Of a stretch of 34,056 nucleotides of DNA, positions 6,616 to 14,072 are shown in pieces. The notes under the pieces are model-generated. The model was given only the letters and a program-made list of their open reading frames with translations. It had not been told where the DNA came from and did no database searches. Origin of the DNA: a bacterium (lineage in GTDB: Bacteria > Patescibacteriota > Minisyncoccia > UBA6257 > JAGOQP01). Numbering within the stretch: the first letter of the stretch is position 1; each line of letters begins with the position of its first letter. The position numbers and the translations under genes are program-made. Location of the stretch: NCBI GenBank assembly GCA_021780615.1, contig JAJXYJ010000014.1, forward strand, positions 1-34,056, read 5' to 3'.

Positions 6616-7512
6616 ATGCACATTCCCGTTCTTTTACATGAAGTTATAACTCAATTAGGTTGCCAACCGGGGAAATTTATAATCGACGGCACGCTTGATG
6701 GGGGAGGCCATGCGCACGAAATTATTGCACGCATTATGCCCGACGGACTGTTTCTGGGCGTTGACTGGGACAGTGGCATGGTGGCGCGCACGCAACAGAT
6801 GCTCCGTCAGACGTATGCATTAGTGCCACAGGCATCACTGCAATTTGCCCATAGTTCCTATGAGCACATTGGATCACTTTTGCGGGAAAAAAATTTACCG
6901 CTTGCCGATGGGGTACTATTGGATCTGGGATTTTCATCATTGCAAATGGAGGATGCTCATCGGGGCATGAGTTTTCAAAATGATGGTCCGCTTGATATGC
7001 GCTATGACATAGAAAGCGGCGAACCAGCGTCGGTGATAGTTAATACGTATCGCGAAGAAGAGTTGGCTGACATGATTTGGAAGTATGGAGAGGAGCGATT
7101 TTCACGTCGTATCGCACGCGCTATCGTAGATGCGCGGATGCGGGAAAAAATTATGACGACCGGCGTGCTTGCTCAAATTATTTTTCATGCAATGCCTTCT
7201 CAGGCACGCCATGGCAAAATCAATCCCGCGACAAAAACATTTCAGGCACTGCGCATTTTTGTAAATCATGAACTCGATAACCTTTCTTTATTCCTTGCTT
7301 CAGTGCGTGGTGTAGTTCGACCCGGTGGTCGAGTGGCTATTATCACCTTCCATTCGTTGGAAGATCGTATGGTAAAACACACCTATCGGGATATGCAACG
7401 GCGTGGATGGGGAACGGTTATCACCAAAAAGCCCATTATTCCTTCGGAAAATGAACGTAGTACAAACCGCTTGAGTAGATCAGCAAAACTTCGTGTCATT
7501 GAAATACAATAA
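6616..7512 (+). CDS. rsmH: 16S rRNA (cytosine1402-N4)-methyltransferase RsmH
   Basis: The protein begins MHIPVLLHEV, the usual N-terminus of the family. An in-frame ATG 24 bp upstream lies in the intergenic repeat and was not used. The SAM-binding loop is DGTLDGGGHA and the following acidic strand is LGVDWD. Other conserved parts are LLDLGFSSLQMED, RGMSFQNDGPLDMRYD, FQALRIFVNHELDNL and ITFHSLEDRMVK. It methylates N4 of C1402 in the 16S rRNA P-site. The length of 298 residues is normal. Position after mraZ is typical. Confidence 0.96.
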   Translation: MHIPVLLHEVITQLGCQPGKFIIDGTLDGGGHAHEIIARIMPDGLFLGVDWDSGMVARTQQMLRQTYALVPQASLQFAHSSYEHIGSLLREKNLPLADGVLLDLGFSSLQMEDAHRGMSFQNDGPLDMRYDIESGEPASVIVNTYREEELADMIWKYGEERFSRRIARAIVDARMREKIMTTGVLAQIIFHAMPSQARHGKINPATKTFQALRIFVNHELDNLSLFLASVRGVVRPGGRVAIITFHSLEDRMVKHTYRDMQRRGWGTVITKKPIIPSENERSTNRLSRSAKLRVIEIQ

Positions 7513-7571
7513 TATAAAAATAAGGTCGATACATAGTAATCATAATTGATAATAAGGATCGCAATAATCAT

Positions 7572-7886
7572 ATGACCGTTATAGAATTTCGTTCTCGCGA
7601 CATAAAAATAAATTATTTCATCACCGGACTCATTGTGTCTGTGGTTGGATGTGCATTGTGGAATATTTTCCTGTATAATAGTGTCACGACTGTGCGTCAC
7701 AATATTGATACGGCAGCAAATACACTTGAACAGGCACAGGTCCAGAATGCAGAATTAAAAAATTCATTGTACAGCATAACTGATGGCACGGGTCAGGAAG
7801 CATTTCTCCAATCGCGCGGTTTGGTGTTGGATAAAAGTCCTCAGTACAGCAAAACACCGCTGGTAGTATCGCGGGATGCTTTTTGA
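7572..7886 (+). CDS. ftsL: FtsL-like division protein
   Basis: The 104-residue protein has one membrane segment (about residues 15-37, YFITGLIVSVVGCALWNIFLY) and a following coiled-coil-like stretch (VRHNIDTAANTLEQAQVQNAELKNSL). This bitopic layout and its place between rsmH and ftsI fit FtsL, which links FtsB and FtsQ and activates FtsW-FtsI at the septum. Sequence conservation is low in this family, so the name rests mainly on topology and context. A weak AAGGAT lies upstream of the ATG. Confidence 0.75.
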   Translation: MTVIEFRSRDIKINYFITGLIVSVVGCALWNIFLYNSVTTVRHNIDTAANTLEQAQVQNAELKNSLYSITDGTGQEAFLQSRGLVLDKSPQYSKTPLVVSRDAF

Positions 7887-7934
7887 TGTAGTGTATCGTG
7901 TGAGCTTGTGTGTGCTGGTATAGCTACTATTTTC

Positions 7935-9581
7935 ATGAAACTGAAGTTTTGGCTGATTAGAATAACATTTGTACTTATTTTTGGCGCCCTGGTGGTCAAC
8001 TTGTACTCGATTCAGGTCCAAAAAGGGAATTACTATGCACAAAAAGCCCAGGCTCGCGAAGAACTTTCGGGACAATTAATGCCACAACGTGGAGTTATTT
8101 ATATCACCGATAAGTACAACAACAATATTCCGGTAGTTCTCAATAAAGATTATCCCACCATCTATGCAGTTCCTAAGGAAATAAAAGATCCGGCCGATGC
8201 CGCGGCAAAGCTGGCGCCCATTATCGGCATGAACCAGCAACTCCTGCAAGCAAAACTTTCCCAACAAAATCTCTACGCACTTCTTGCACAAAAGGCAAAT
8301 CAAGACCAGGTGGCAAGTGTACAGCAGCTAAATATCCCCGGCATCTATATGCGGGATGAGATATTTCGCTTCTATCCATTTAGCACCATGGCCGCAAACG
8401 TACTTGGGTTCACCTCAACTGTTAATGATGGAGATGTTCCCCAAGGAAAGTACGGTGTTGAACGTGAATTTAATGACATTCTTGAGGGCAAGAGCGGTAC
8501 CGCACTCGCTGATGAAGTACGAAAGCCAACCGATGGATCGGATGTGCATCTTACCATCGATCGTAATGTCCAAGCGGAAGGGGAACAAATCATCAGTGAT
8601 CTGATGGCGCAGTGGCACGCCGCGAGTGCCGGATTTATTGTTGAGGATCCCATGAGCGGAAAAATTTTGGGCATGGGAAATCTACCGACTTTTGACCCCA
8701 ATAACTACAGCCAAGCCAGTAGCCTCAAAGATTATATTAACAGTAATGTTGAGTCGGTATACGAGCCAGGATCGGTTATTAAAGTGCTTACGATGTCCGC
8801 CGGTATTGATTCGGGAAAAATTACTCCCGATACGACGTATGTGGATACCGGATCAGTGACGTTAAACGGTAGTACAATCCGCAACTGGGATTTAAAGGCG
8901 CACGGTAAACTTACGATGACCAACGTTATCGAACAATCGCTTAATACTGGTGCGGTTTTTGCCGAGCGGACTATGGGATCGCAGATTTTTACCGAGTATA
9001 TTAAAAAATTTGGATTGGGTGATCGAACGGGTATAGACCTTCCTTCTGAAGCATCTGGAGACTTGAGTAACTTAAACCATGGACTTGATATTAACTATGC
9101 AACCGCATCATACGGACAGGGGATTGCCATCACACCGATTGAATTAGCATCTGCTATTTCAACCATTGCGAATGGTGGCTTGCTTATGAAACCGCTCATT
9201 ACCCAAGATGAGGTACCGACCGTTCTCCATCGAGTGATTAGTCAGGATACTGCTAGTAAGGTGACGGCAATGATGGTATCCGCGGTTAATAAAAATATAT
9301 TGGCGCATATTCCGCAATATAATGTCGCGGGAAAATCAGGAACGGCAAACTTACCCGACTTCCAGCATGGGGGATATTATCCCGATCGCTACGCAGATAC
9401 CTTTGCCGGATTTGCTCCTGCGTCACATCCGCAATTCGTGCTGATTATGAAAATTATGGATCCGCAGAATGGTCCCTTGGCTGGAGCCGCTGTCGTCCCT
9501 TCGTTTAAAAAATTCATGGAGTTTCTTTTAAATTACTACGATGTGCCTCCGGACAATCAAACAGTGTCAGCAACACCGTAA
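7935..9581 (+). CDS. ftsI: Peptidoglycan transpeptidase FtsI (class B PBP)
   Basis: The 548-residue product starts with a short cytoplasmic end and one membrane segment (WLIRITFVLIFGALVVNLYSIQV). It is followed by a PBP dimerisation domain (RGVIYITDKYNNNIPV…) and a transpeptidase domain. The catalytic triad motifs are S280-V-I-K, S335-L-N and K467-S-G-T. The protein cross-links septal peptidoglycan outside the membrane. A GTG 27 bp upstream would extend the frame, but the ATG directly before the basic/membrane start is preferred. No PASTA domain is present. Only 13 bp separate it from murF. Confidence 0.95.
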   Translation: MKLKFWLIRITFVLIFGALVVNLYSIQVQKGNYYAQKAQAREELSGQLMPQRGVIYITDKYNNNIPVVLNKDYPTIYAVPKEIKDPADAAAKLAPIIGMNQQLLQAKLSQQNLYALLAQKANQDQVASVQQLNIPGIYMRDEIFRFYPFSTMAANVLGFTSTVNDGDVPQGKYGVEREFNDILEGKSGTALADEVRKPTDGSDVHLTIDRNVQAEGEQIISDLMAQWHAASAGFIVEDPMSGKILGMGNLPTFDPNNYSQASSLKDYINSNVESVYEPGSVIKVLTMSAGIDSGKITPDTTYVDTGSVTLNGSTIRNWDLKAHGKLTMTNVIEQSLNTGAVFAERTMGSQIFTEYIKKFGLGDRTGIDLPSEASGDLSNLNHGLDINYATASYGQGIAITPIELASAISTIANGGLLMKPLITQDEVPTVLHRVISQDTASKVTAMMVSAVNKNILAHIPQYNVAGKSGTANLPDFQHGGYYPDRYADTFAGFAPASHPQFVLIMKIMDPQNGPLAGAAVVPSFKKFMEFLLNYYDVPPDNQTVSATP

Positions 9582-9594
9582 CGTATACCTTTTT

Positions 9595-10845
9595 ATGAAA
9601 GATACATTATTAAAAATTCTTAATCATATTATCCGCCATCTTGCTCTTAAAACGATTCAAACGTTTAAGCCATTTATTATTGCTATAACCGGCAGCGTGG
9701 GAAAAACATCTGCCAAAGAAGCGATTTACGCTGTTCTGCGTGATGCAAAGCGTGTGCGACGATCATCGGCGAATCTTAATAATGAATTAGGCGTATCACT
9801 GACTATTCTGGGAGATTGGAAATACATCAAACAACCCGCCTTCTTCTTTTGGCTTAAGGTTATCATCGTCGCATCGGCGCGACTTGTATGGAAACCGTTT
9901 GATCATTACCCCGAGGTGTTGGTCCTTGAATATGGAGCTGATGCCGCAGGAGATATTAAGCATCTTATGAGCATTGCACATCCTGATATGGGTGTATTGA
10001 CCGGCATTGGTATAATTCCGGTGCATGTTGAAAACTATTTAACCGGCGTTGATGGGGTAGTGCGAGAGAAGAGTACTATCGTCAGTGATCTGTATACATC
10101 AAATATTGCCTGCATCAATATTGACGATCCTCACGCCCCCGACGTTGTTAAAAAAACAAAAGCTCGCATTGTATCCTATGGATTTAATAAAGAAGCGGAC
10201 ATTCGTATTTCACGCGTGAGTCATACCTATGAGGGTGATGCGATTGCGGGTATTACCTTTAAACTTGATGTAGAAGGATCTTCTATTCCTTTTGTAGTAC
10301 GAAACGTATTTTCCATTAGTCATGCCCATGCCATTGCCGCCGCAGTGGCTATCGCGCATAGTATCGGTATCAACCCCGTGGTGGTAGCAACGTCACTGGA
10401 GCGGTACTACAAGCCCGTGCAGGGCCGTTCTGCTCTGGTTGAGGGTATAAAGCGCACTCAAATTATTGATGAGAGTTATAACTCATCTCCGGCGGCTCTG
10501 GAAGTAGCGCTTGCTTCGCTTAAAATGGTCACACACAGAAGAAAAATCGCTGTGTTGGGAGATATGCTGGAGTTGGGACAGTTTACGATACAAGCACACG
10601 AACGAGCGGGAGCGTTGGTTCCACAGGCGACCGACATTCTTATCACTGTTGGTGATCGCGCAAAATTTATTGCCCAAAAAGCACTTGAAAAGGGTATGTA
10701 TAAAACAAAAGTATTTGTGGTGGAAAATGCCGAAGAGGCATCGCGCAAACTGCAGGCTATTATGCTCCCCGGAGATCTTATTTTGGTAAAAGGATCTCAT
10801 TCCATCGGCCTCGATGCGGTAGTCAATGAGATGAGGAGGATATAA
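9595..10845 (+). CDS. murF: MurF-like Mur ligase without the N-terminal domain
   Basis: The 416-residue protein has the ATP-binding loop GSVGKTS at residues 33-39 and SANLNNELGVSL after it. It also has VLEYGADAAGD, ENYLTGVDGVVREKS, DESYNSSPAAL and AVLGDMLELG. These are marks of MurF (UDP-MurNAc-tripeptide:D-Ala-D-Ala ligase), the last cytoplasmic step of the precursor. In ordinary MurF the loop lies about 75 residues further in, after an N-terminal UDP-binding domain. Here that domain is replaced by a short helical or hydrophobic leader. Another Mur-type ligase specificity is possible. It is the last gene of the cluster. No Shine-Dalgarno is visible. Confidence 0.88.
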   Translation: MKDTLLKILNHIIRHLALKTIQTFKPFIIAITGSVGKTSAKEAIYAVLRDAKRVRRSSANLNNELGVSLTILGDWKYIKQPAFFFWLKVIIVASARLVWKPFDHYPEVLVLEYGADAAGDIKHLMSIAHPDMGVLTGIGIIPVHVENYLTGVDGVVREKSTIVSDLYTSNIACINIDDPHAPDVVKKTKARIVSYGFNKEADIRISRVSHTYEGDAIAGITFKLDVEGSSIPFVVRNVFSISHAHAIAAAVAIAHSIGINPVVVATSLERYYKPVQGRSALVEGIKRTQIIDESYNSSPAALEVALASLKMVTHRRKIAVLGDMLELGQFTIQAHERAGALVPQATDILITVGDRAKFIAQKALEKGMYKTKVFVVENAEEASRKLQAIMLPGDLILVKGSHSIGLDAVVNEMRRI

Positions 10846-11124
10846 AAGTTATAAAGTTAAAAGTAAAAAGCATGCCCCGTAGTCAGCTTTGCTGTACTAT
10901 GGGGTGAAAAGCGGGGGAAAATAGTAATGAGTAAACAGTAACTGGAAACTGGAGAATTTAAAATTTGAAATCAATTTTTTAATTTTTGATTTTTATAATT
11001 TTATAAATAAATCCTAATGTTTAAAACACTAAAAATTGAAATATTATTTAAAATTTGAAACAGGTCATTCTGAGCACATTCGCTTCTGCTCAGTGCAGGC
11101 TCCGCGAAGAATCTCCCGTTATAT
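10846..11124. other. Non-coding spacer with degraded repeat sequence
   Basis: No gene is visible. The spacer has GCCCCGTAGTCAGCTTTGCTG followed by a partly complementary ACTATGGGGTG (about 10872-10904), AT-rich text near 10960-11060, and GTCATTCTGAGC…GAAGAATCTCCCG (11063-11117), a word pair I have seen as a dispersed repeat in other bacterial genomes. Confidence 0.5.
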
Positions 11125-11153
11125 AAAAATTCCTGCGTGAGGCAGGAATTTTT
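11125..11153 (-). terminator. Intrinsic terminator of the minus-strand hydrolase
   Basis: AAAAATTCCTGC (11125-11136) pairs perfectly with GCAGGAATTTTT (11142-11153) around a 5-base loop. T-runs end both sides, so it can stop transcription from either direction. It lies 24 bp past the end of the hydrolase gene. Confidence 0.85.
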
Positions 11154-11177
11154 AATGGAAGGAATGTGTGTAAAACA

Positions 11178-11750
11178 TCACCTGGTCATTGCAAGAATTT
11201 CAGCAAGTGCCGAGGGAAGCTCAATAACGCCGGCATCATCGCTAAAGTGCCCTTTAGCATGCTCTATAATTATTTTTGCCCCAAGATTTTTTTTAAAAAG
11301 ATCTTTGTCAGAAAGTGGCACATCAGGATCATTGTCCGAAAAAAGAGCGGTGATGTTTTTGGTGTGTTGCTTTATCTGCTTGTAATGAATGGGGGTAGTA
11401 AGCCATGGGGCGGCGATTCTCTTTTCCTCTTCGGTTTCCAGATAGGGGAGGTTAAAAAATGGAGCGACAAACAGAATGCCTCCTATTTTTGTATCCGTGG
11501 GAAGGTGCTCCATGTAGCGCATAATGGTCTGACAGCCGATACTATGGCCGACAAGGTATGTACGCTCATCGGGGTTTTGTATGACTTGGGAAAGTGCATT
11601 AACCCATGTTTCGATGCGCGGGTTATCAGCGTAGGGCATGGCGGGGACGATGACTTCATATCCTTGCATTTCCAGTTGTTGCCTCAGCCAAGGGAACCAA
11701 GCGTTATCCGGATTTCCGCTCCATCCGTGGACGAGATAAATTTTATTCAT
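11178..11750 (-). CDS. RBBP9/YdeN-type alpha/beta serine hydrolase
   Basis: The 190-residue protein starts with MNKIYLVHGWSGNP, the oxyanion-hole HGW motif of this family. The nucleophile elbow is VGHSIG, the acid is in FSDNDPDVP, and the catalytic histidine is in AKGHFSDDAG. All three catalytic residues are present and the length is normal. It is a cytoplasmic hydrolase of unknown substrate. No Shine-Dalgarno is visible. It stands alone, transcribed away from the orphan gene at 11948. Confidence 0.9.
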   Translation of the reverse strand: MNKIYLVHGWSGNPDNAWFPWLRQQLEMQGYEVIVPAMPYADNPRIETWVNALSQVIQNPDERTYLVGHSIGCQTIMRYMEHLPTDTKIGGILFVAPFFNLPYLETEEEKRIAAPWLTTPIHYKQIKQHTKNITALFSDNDPDVPLSDKDLFKKNLGAKIIIEHAKGHFSDDAGVIELPSALAEILAMTR

Positions 11751-11867
11751 ATGTACGTATTAGTATAGCATTATAGTATGCATACTACGATGTTGATTGG
11801 GGAATATGGGCTATAAATCCATACAGTGATGGATATTTTTATTTCACGTGACTCTAGTGGGACAGTA

Positions 11868-11896
11868 TTGACTTAATCTTATATAAAATGTATAAT
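11868..11896 (+). promoter_or_regulatory. Strong promoter of the orphan membrane gene
   Basis: TTGACT (11868-11873) and a perfect TATAAT (11891-11896) are spaced by 17 bp, 51 bp upstream of the start codon. Confidence 0.85.
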
Positions 11897-11947
11897 ATAT
11901 ACAGAAAATTTAAATAAGTATAAAACAAAAAATTTATAGGAGGTTAC

Positions 11948-12373
11948 GTGAAAAAAGGTATGATGGTTTTTTTGGTAATTATTATCGCAGCGGGGATTTA
12001 TTATAATAGTGGCTACTATTATATGAGTACTATTAAGCAGATAGACAAGGGAGCTACACCGACTTCGCTGGTGCAAAAATTTATAGCTGGTCCAGGAGGA
12101 ATGCAAGCTAAATCAGGAAAACCTGACAATTTAGAAGATTATTTCGTATTTTTTTGTTGGGTGTGGATAGTTTATGTCATGATTGACATTATTTTTTGGG
12201 GCGCTTATGTTGTTTGGATGTTCCTGAATTGGATATTGTGGTTCATGCTTCAGGGCGGCGTCTATCAGACATATGGCTGGTGGGGAATATTTACTCTTAT
12301 CTTATTTCTTCTTGGAATTATTATAATCTGGCACAAGAAAATTGTTTTTCATAAGAAACCAACGGTTTCTTAA
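11948..12373 (+). CDS. Orphan membrane protein
   Basis: The start is GTG, chosen because ATAGGAGGTTAC, a near-perfect Shine-Dalgarno, precedes it at the right spacing. The 141-residue product has an N-terminal hydrophobic segment (MMVFLVIIIAAGIYY) and an aromatic-rich middle with probably two close membrane segments (FFCWVWIVYVMIDIIFW, VVWMFLNWILWFML). A last segment (IFTLILFLLGIIIIW) is followed by a basic tail. No family is recognised. It has its own promoter and terminator and so is a single-gene unit. Confidence 0.8.
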   Translation: MKKGMMVFLVIIIAAGIYYNSGYYYMSTIKQIDKGATPTSLVQKFIAGPGGMQAKSGKPDNLEDYFVFFCWVWIVYVMIDIIFWGAYVVWMFLNWILWFMLQGGVYQTYGWWGIFTLILFLLGIIIIWHKKIVFHKKPTVS

Positions 12374-12413
12374 TGTGCTTTAAGAAGATTATGGCTTTTT
12401 TTCAAGGTCACGG

Positions 12414-12438
12414 AAACGTGGCCTTTTTATTTTTGTGA
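12414..12438 (+). terminator. Intrinsic terminator
   Basis: AAGGTCACG (12414-12422) pairs with CGTGGCCTT (12427-12435) around a GAAA tetraloop, followed by T-rich sequence. It ends the orphan membrane gene unit. Confidence 0.88.
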
Positions 12439-12464
12439 CACTAGTGGGAATTTCATCGCTCACC

Positions 12465-12653
12465 ACCCCAATGGGATTTCTTTTCACTCGTCGTTTCGCT
12501 GTGCTATTGCACATGCTTCACTTCTCCTTCAAAGCCGGGGTTGTAAAAAATGCAAAGCAGTTTGCATTTTTTACATACCCTTCAAATCCCATTGGATGAT
12601 CGTTATAGAAAACACCCACTCATTTAAAAACGAGAGGGTGTTTTATAGCGGTG
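12465..12653 (-). repeat. tRNA-Glu 3'-end flanked unit (189 bp)
   Basis: ACCCCAATGGGATTT, part of the tRNA-Glu 3' end, occurs at 12465-12479 and again in the tRNA at 12654-12668, spacing 189 bp. Between them, from the tRNA outward, are a terminator, an inverted copy of the T-arm (TTCAAATCCCATTGG, 12581-12595) and a perfect 15-bp hairpin with a GCAG loop (12542-12575). A variable stretch with TCGTCGTTTCGC follows. The same plan occurs twice next to tRNA-Lys. Confidence 0.75.
12609..12644 (-). terminator. Terminator after tRNA-Glu
   Basis: On the minus strand, AAAACACCC pairs with GGGTGTTTT (12636-12644 with 12609-12617) directly downstream of the tRNA, with a long loop and a T-run at the end. 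Confidence 0.75.
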
Positions 12654-12725
12654 ACCCCAATGGGATTTGAACCCATATTACAGGGATGAGAACCCTGCGT
12701 CCTAACCGGATTAGACGATAGGGCC
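12652..12725 (-). tRNA. tRNA-Glu (anticodon CTC)
   Basis: Read on the minus strand, the acceptor is GGCCCTA/TGGGGTC with G-U pairs. The D-arm is GTCT…GGAC. The anticodon stem CAGGG/CCCTG has the loop TTCTCAT, giving anticodon CTC. The T-arm is ATGGG-TTCAAAT-CCCAT and the discriminator is A. CCA is not encoded. Confidence 0.93.
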
Positions 12726-12836
12726 GGATAGAAAACAATTTTTTAATTTCGAATTTTGAATTTAGAAATGTAATAAGATAGGACTGACAAGGAATATGGT
12801 GGCATATTTTGGGGTATAATGCAATAAAAAAACTAT

Positions 12837-12865
12837 TTGACAATGTCACATAGAGGGGGGATAAT
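12837..12865 (+). promoter_or_regulatory. Promoter of the orphan gene at 12908
   Basis: TTGACA (12837-12842) and GATAAT (12860-12865) are spaced by 17 bp. Confidence 0.75.
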
Positions 12866-12907
12866 CAAAATCTAGATATTTTTCGAACATTAACACAAGG
12901 AGGTTAC

Positions 12908-13339
12908 ATGAGCCCGCAAGAGGTTCTTGAAAGTTTGTTTCTTCAACTAAACAAAGAGTATGGTGAAGGAGAAGAGGTGGATGTTTCTTTGCAAGGAGGA
13001 ATGTTTTCCGCAGTCCACATACGGGGAATGAATGGGTTTTTAGGAATAAGCAAAAGTAAGGGGAGTTACTTTCATTTTTATGTATGGGAGGAGCTGTCAG
13101 CGTCATTTTATCCACATGTGCTATTTCGCTTATCGGTGCGCCGGTTTGCGAGTTATATTAACAGCAACAAATGCATAGAATCAATTTGTGTAGAAACGAA
13201 AGAGGATGCACAATTTTATAATTCATATACCGTAGATTCTCCGCTCTACGAATTTATTGAAGAGATTGTCCGCCCTCGCTTTCATGCATTACAAAAAAAA
13301 CTATCTTCTATTGCCGAAAGAACATACGCTCCGCAGTAA
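12908..13339 (+). CDS. Orphan hypothetical protein
   Basis: The ATG follows CAAGGAGGTTAC, almost the same leader as the orphan gene at 11948. The 143-residue product is soluble, with no signal or membrane segment. It has an alpha N-terminus, a beta-rich middle (AVHIRGMNGFLGISKSKGSYFHFYVWEE) and a C-terminal helix (YEFIEEIVRPRFHALQKKLSSI). No family is recognised. The order of a beta-rich core and a final IEEIVxPxF helix is shared with the next gene (IEEIIMPEF), suggesting distant paralogues. It has its own promoter and terminator. Confidence 0.8.
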   Translation: MSPQEVLESLFLQLNKEYGEGEEVDVSLQGGMFSAVHIRGMNGFLGISKSKGSYFHFYVWEELSASFYPHVLFRLSVRRFASYINSNKCIESICVETKEDAQFYNSYTVDSPLYEFIEEIVRPRFHALQKKLSSIAERTYAPQ

Positions 13340-13345
13340 CTATTT

Positions 13346-13369
13346 TCCCGGATATATTCCGGGATTTTT
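13346..13369 (+). terminator. Intrinsic terminator
   Basis: TCCCGGA (13346-13352) pairs with TCCGGGA (13358-13364) followed by five T. Confidence 0.88.
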
Positions 13370-13388
13370 ATGGCACAATGGTATTTAT

Positions 13389-13417
13389 TTGACTCCTATG
13401 CTTCTTTATCATAGAGT
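13389..13417 (+). promoter_or_regulatory. Promoter of the orphan gene at 13466
   Basis: TTGACT (13389-13394) and TAGAGT (13412-13417) are spaced by 17 bp. The -10 box is imperfect. Confidence 0.55.
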
Positions 13418-13465
13418 GCAAAATGTAATATATTTTTGAACATTTATAAAAGAAAGGAGTCGCTT

Positions 13466-13993
13466 ATGGTTACCAGCAAGGCCATGCGAACACTAACGGC
13501 GGAAGAAATTCTAAGAGAGACAGTGGAAGATCTGCTTCAACGGATTAAAGAAAAATTCTTTGGATATAAGAAGATGAAATGCGTGTATCATGATGAATAT
13601 CACATCGGATTTCCTGATACATTCAAGGGAATAGAAATACAGCGCAAAGGACTGTTTCTGGGTATAAAGAATGGTGATCGCCTCCCTGAAATTTCCCTAT
13701 GGATTAAAAACGACATCTGGCATTTCAAAGTATTGAGAATTTCCATCAGGGACTATTACCCAGGGGAAATGAGTTTTGATAAGAGGGTAGTCTATTATAA
13801 AAAAACTATCATTTTAAAAATAGAACATCCTCTTATTCCCGGGCACCTTGCCACTTCTTTGATAGAAGAGATTATTATGCCCGAATTCAATAAGACAAAA
13901 ATTCCTTCGCGGATTAAAAAAATGTCTTTGAGGCCTTTAGAAATACAAGAGATTGCCCATGTATTTATAGGCGAATCTCGAGAAAACGCTTAG
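13466..13993 (+). CDS. Orphan hypothetical protein, probable paralogue of its neighbour
   Basis: The start is the ATG after AGAAAGGAGTCGCTT. An in-frame TTG further upstream would include the ribosome binding site and is rejected. The 175-residue product is soluble and rich in aromatic and basic residues. It has an N-terminal helix (EEILRETVEDLLQRIKEKFF), a beta-rich middle (IEIQRKGLFLGIKNGDRLPEI) and LIEEIIMPEFNKTK near the C-terminus, similar in order to the protein at 12908. No family is recognised. It is a single-gene unit with a promoter and terminator. Confidence 0.78.
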   Translation: MVTSKAMRTLTAEEILRETVEDLLQRIKEKFFGYKKMKCVYHDEYHIGFPDTFKGIEIQRKGLFLGIKNGDRLPEISLWIKNDIWHFKVLRISIRDYYPGEMSFDKRVVYYKKTIILKIEHPLIPGHLATSLIEEIIMPEFNKTKIPSRIKKMSLRPLEIQEIAHVFIGESRENA

Positions 13994-14004
13994 GTTTTAG
14001 TTAT

Positions 14005-14034
14005 TCAGCTGCTTTTTTTGGCAGCTGATTTTTT
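14005..14034 (+). terminator. Intrinsic terminator
   Basis: TCAGCTGC (14005-14012) pairs with GCAGCTGA (14021-14028), followed by six T. Confidence 0.9.
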
Positions 14035-14072
14035 ATCCTATCTTTTTTTATTTTCTACTTCTTTACTCGCCT

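Noticed and set aside
10476-10800. Frames overlapping murF on both strands
   Set aside because: They overlap conserved MurF motifs in other frames and have no start signals.
12374-12560. Small minus-strand reading frame (starting near 12535) after a GGAG in the tRNA-Glu unit
   Set aside because: It is short, runs through the tRNA copy and a terminator, and the corresponding frames in the other units do not encode similar peptides.
12643-13115. Minus-strand frames over tRNA-Glu and the orphan gene start
   Set aside because: One reads through the tRNA gene, the other lies antisense to a gene with a strong promoter and ribosome binding site.
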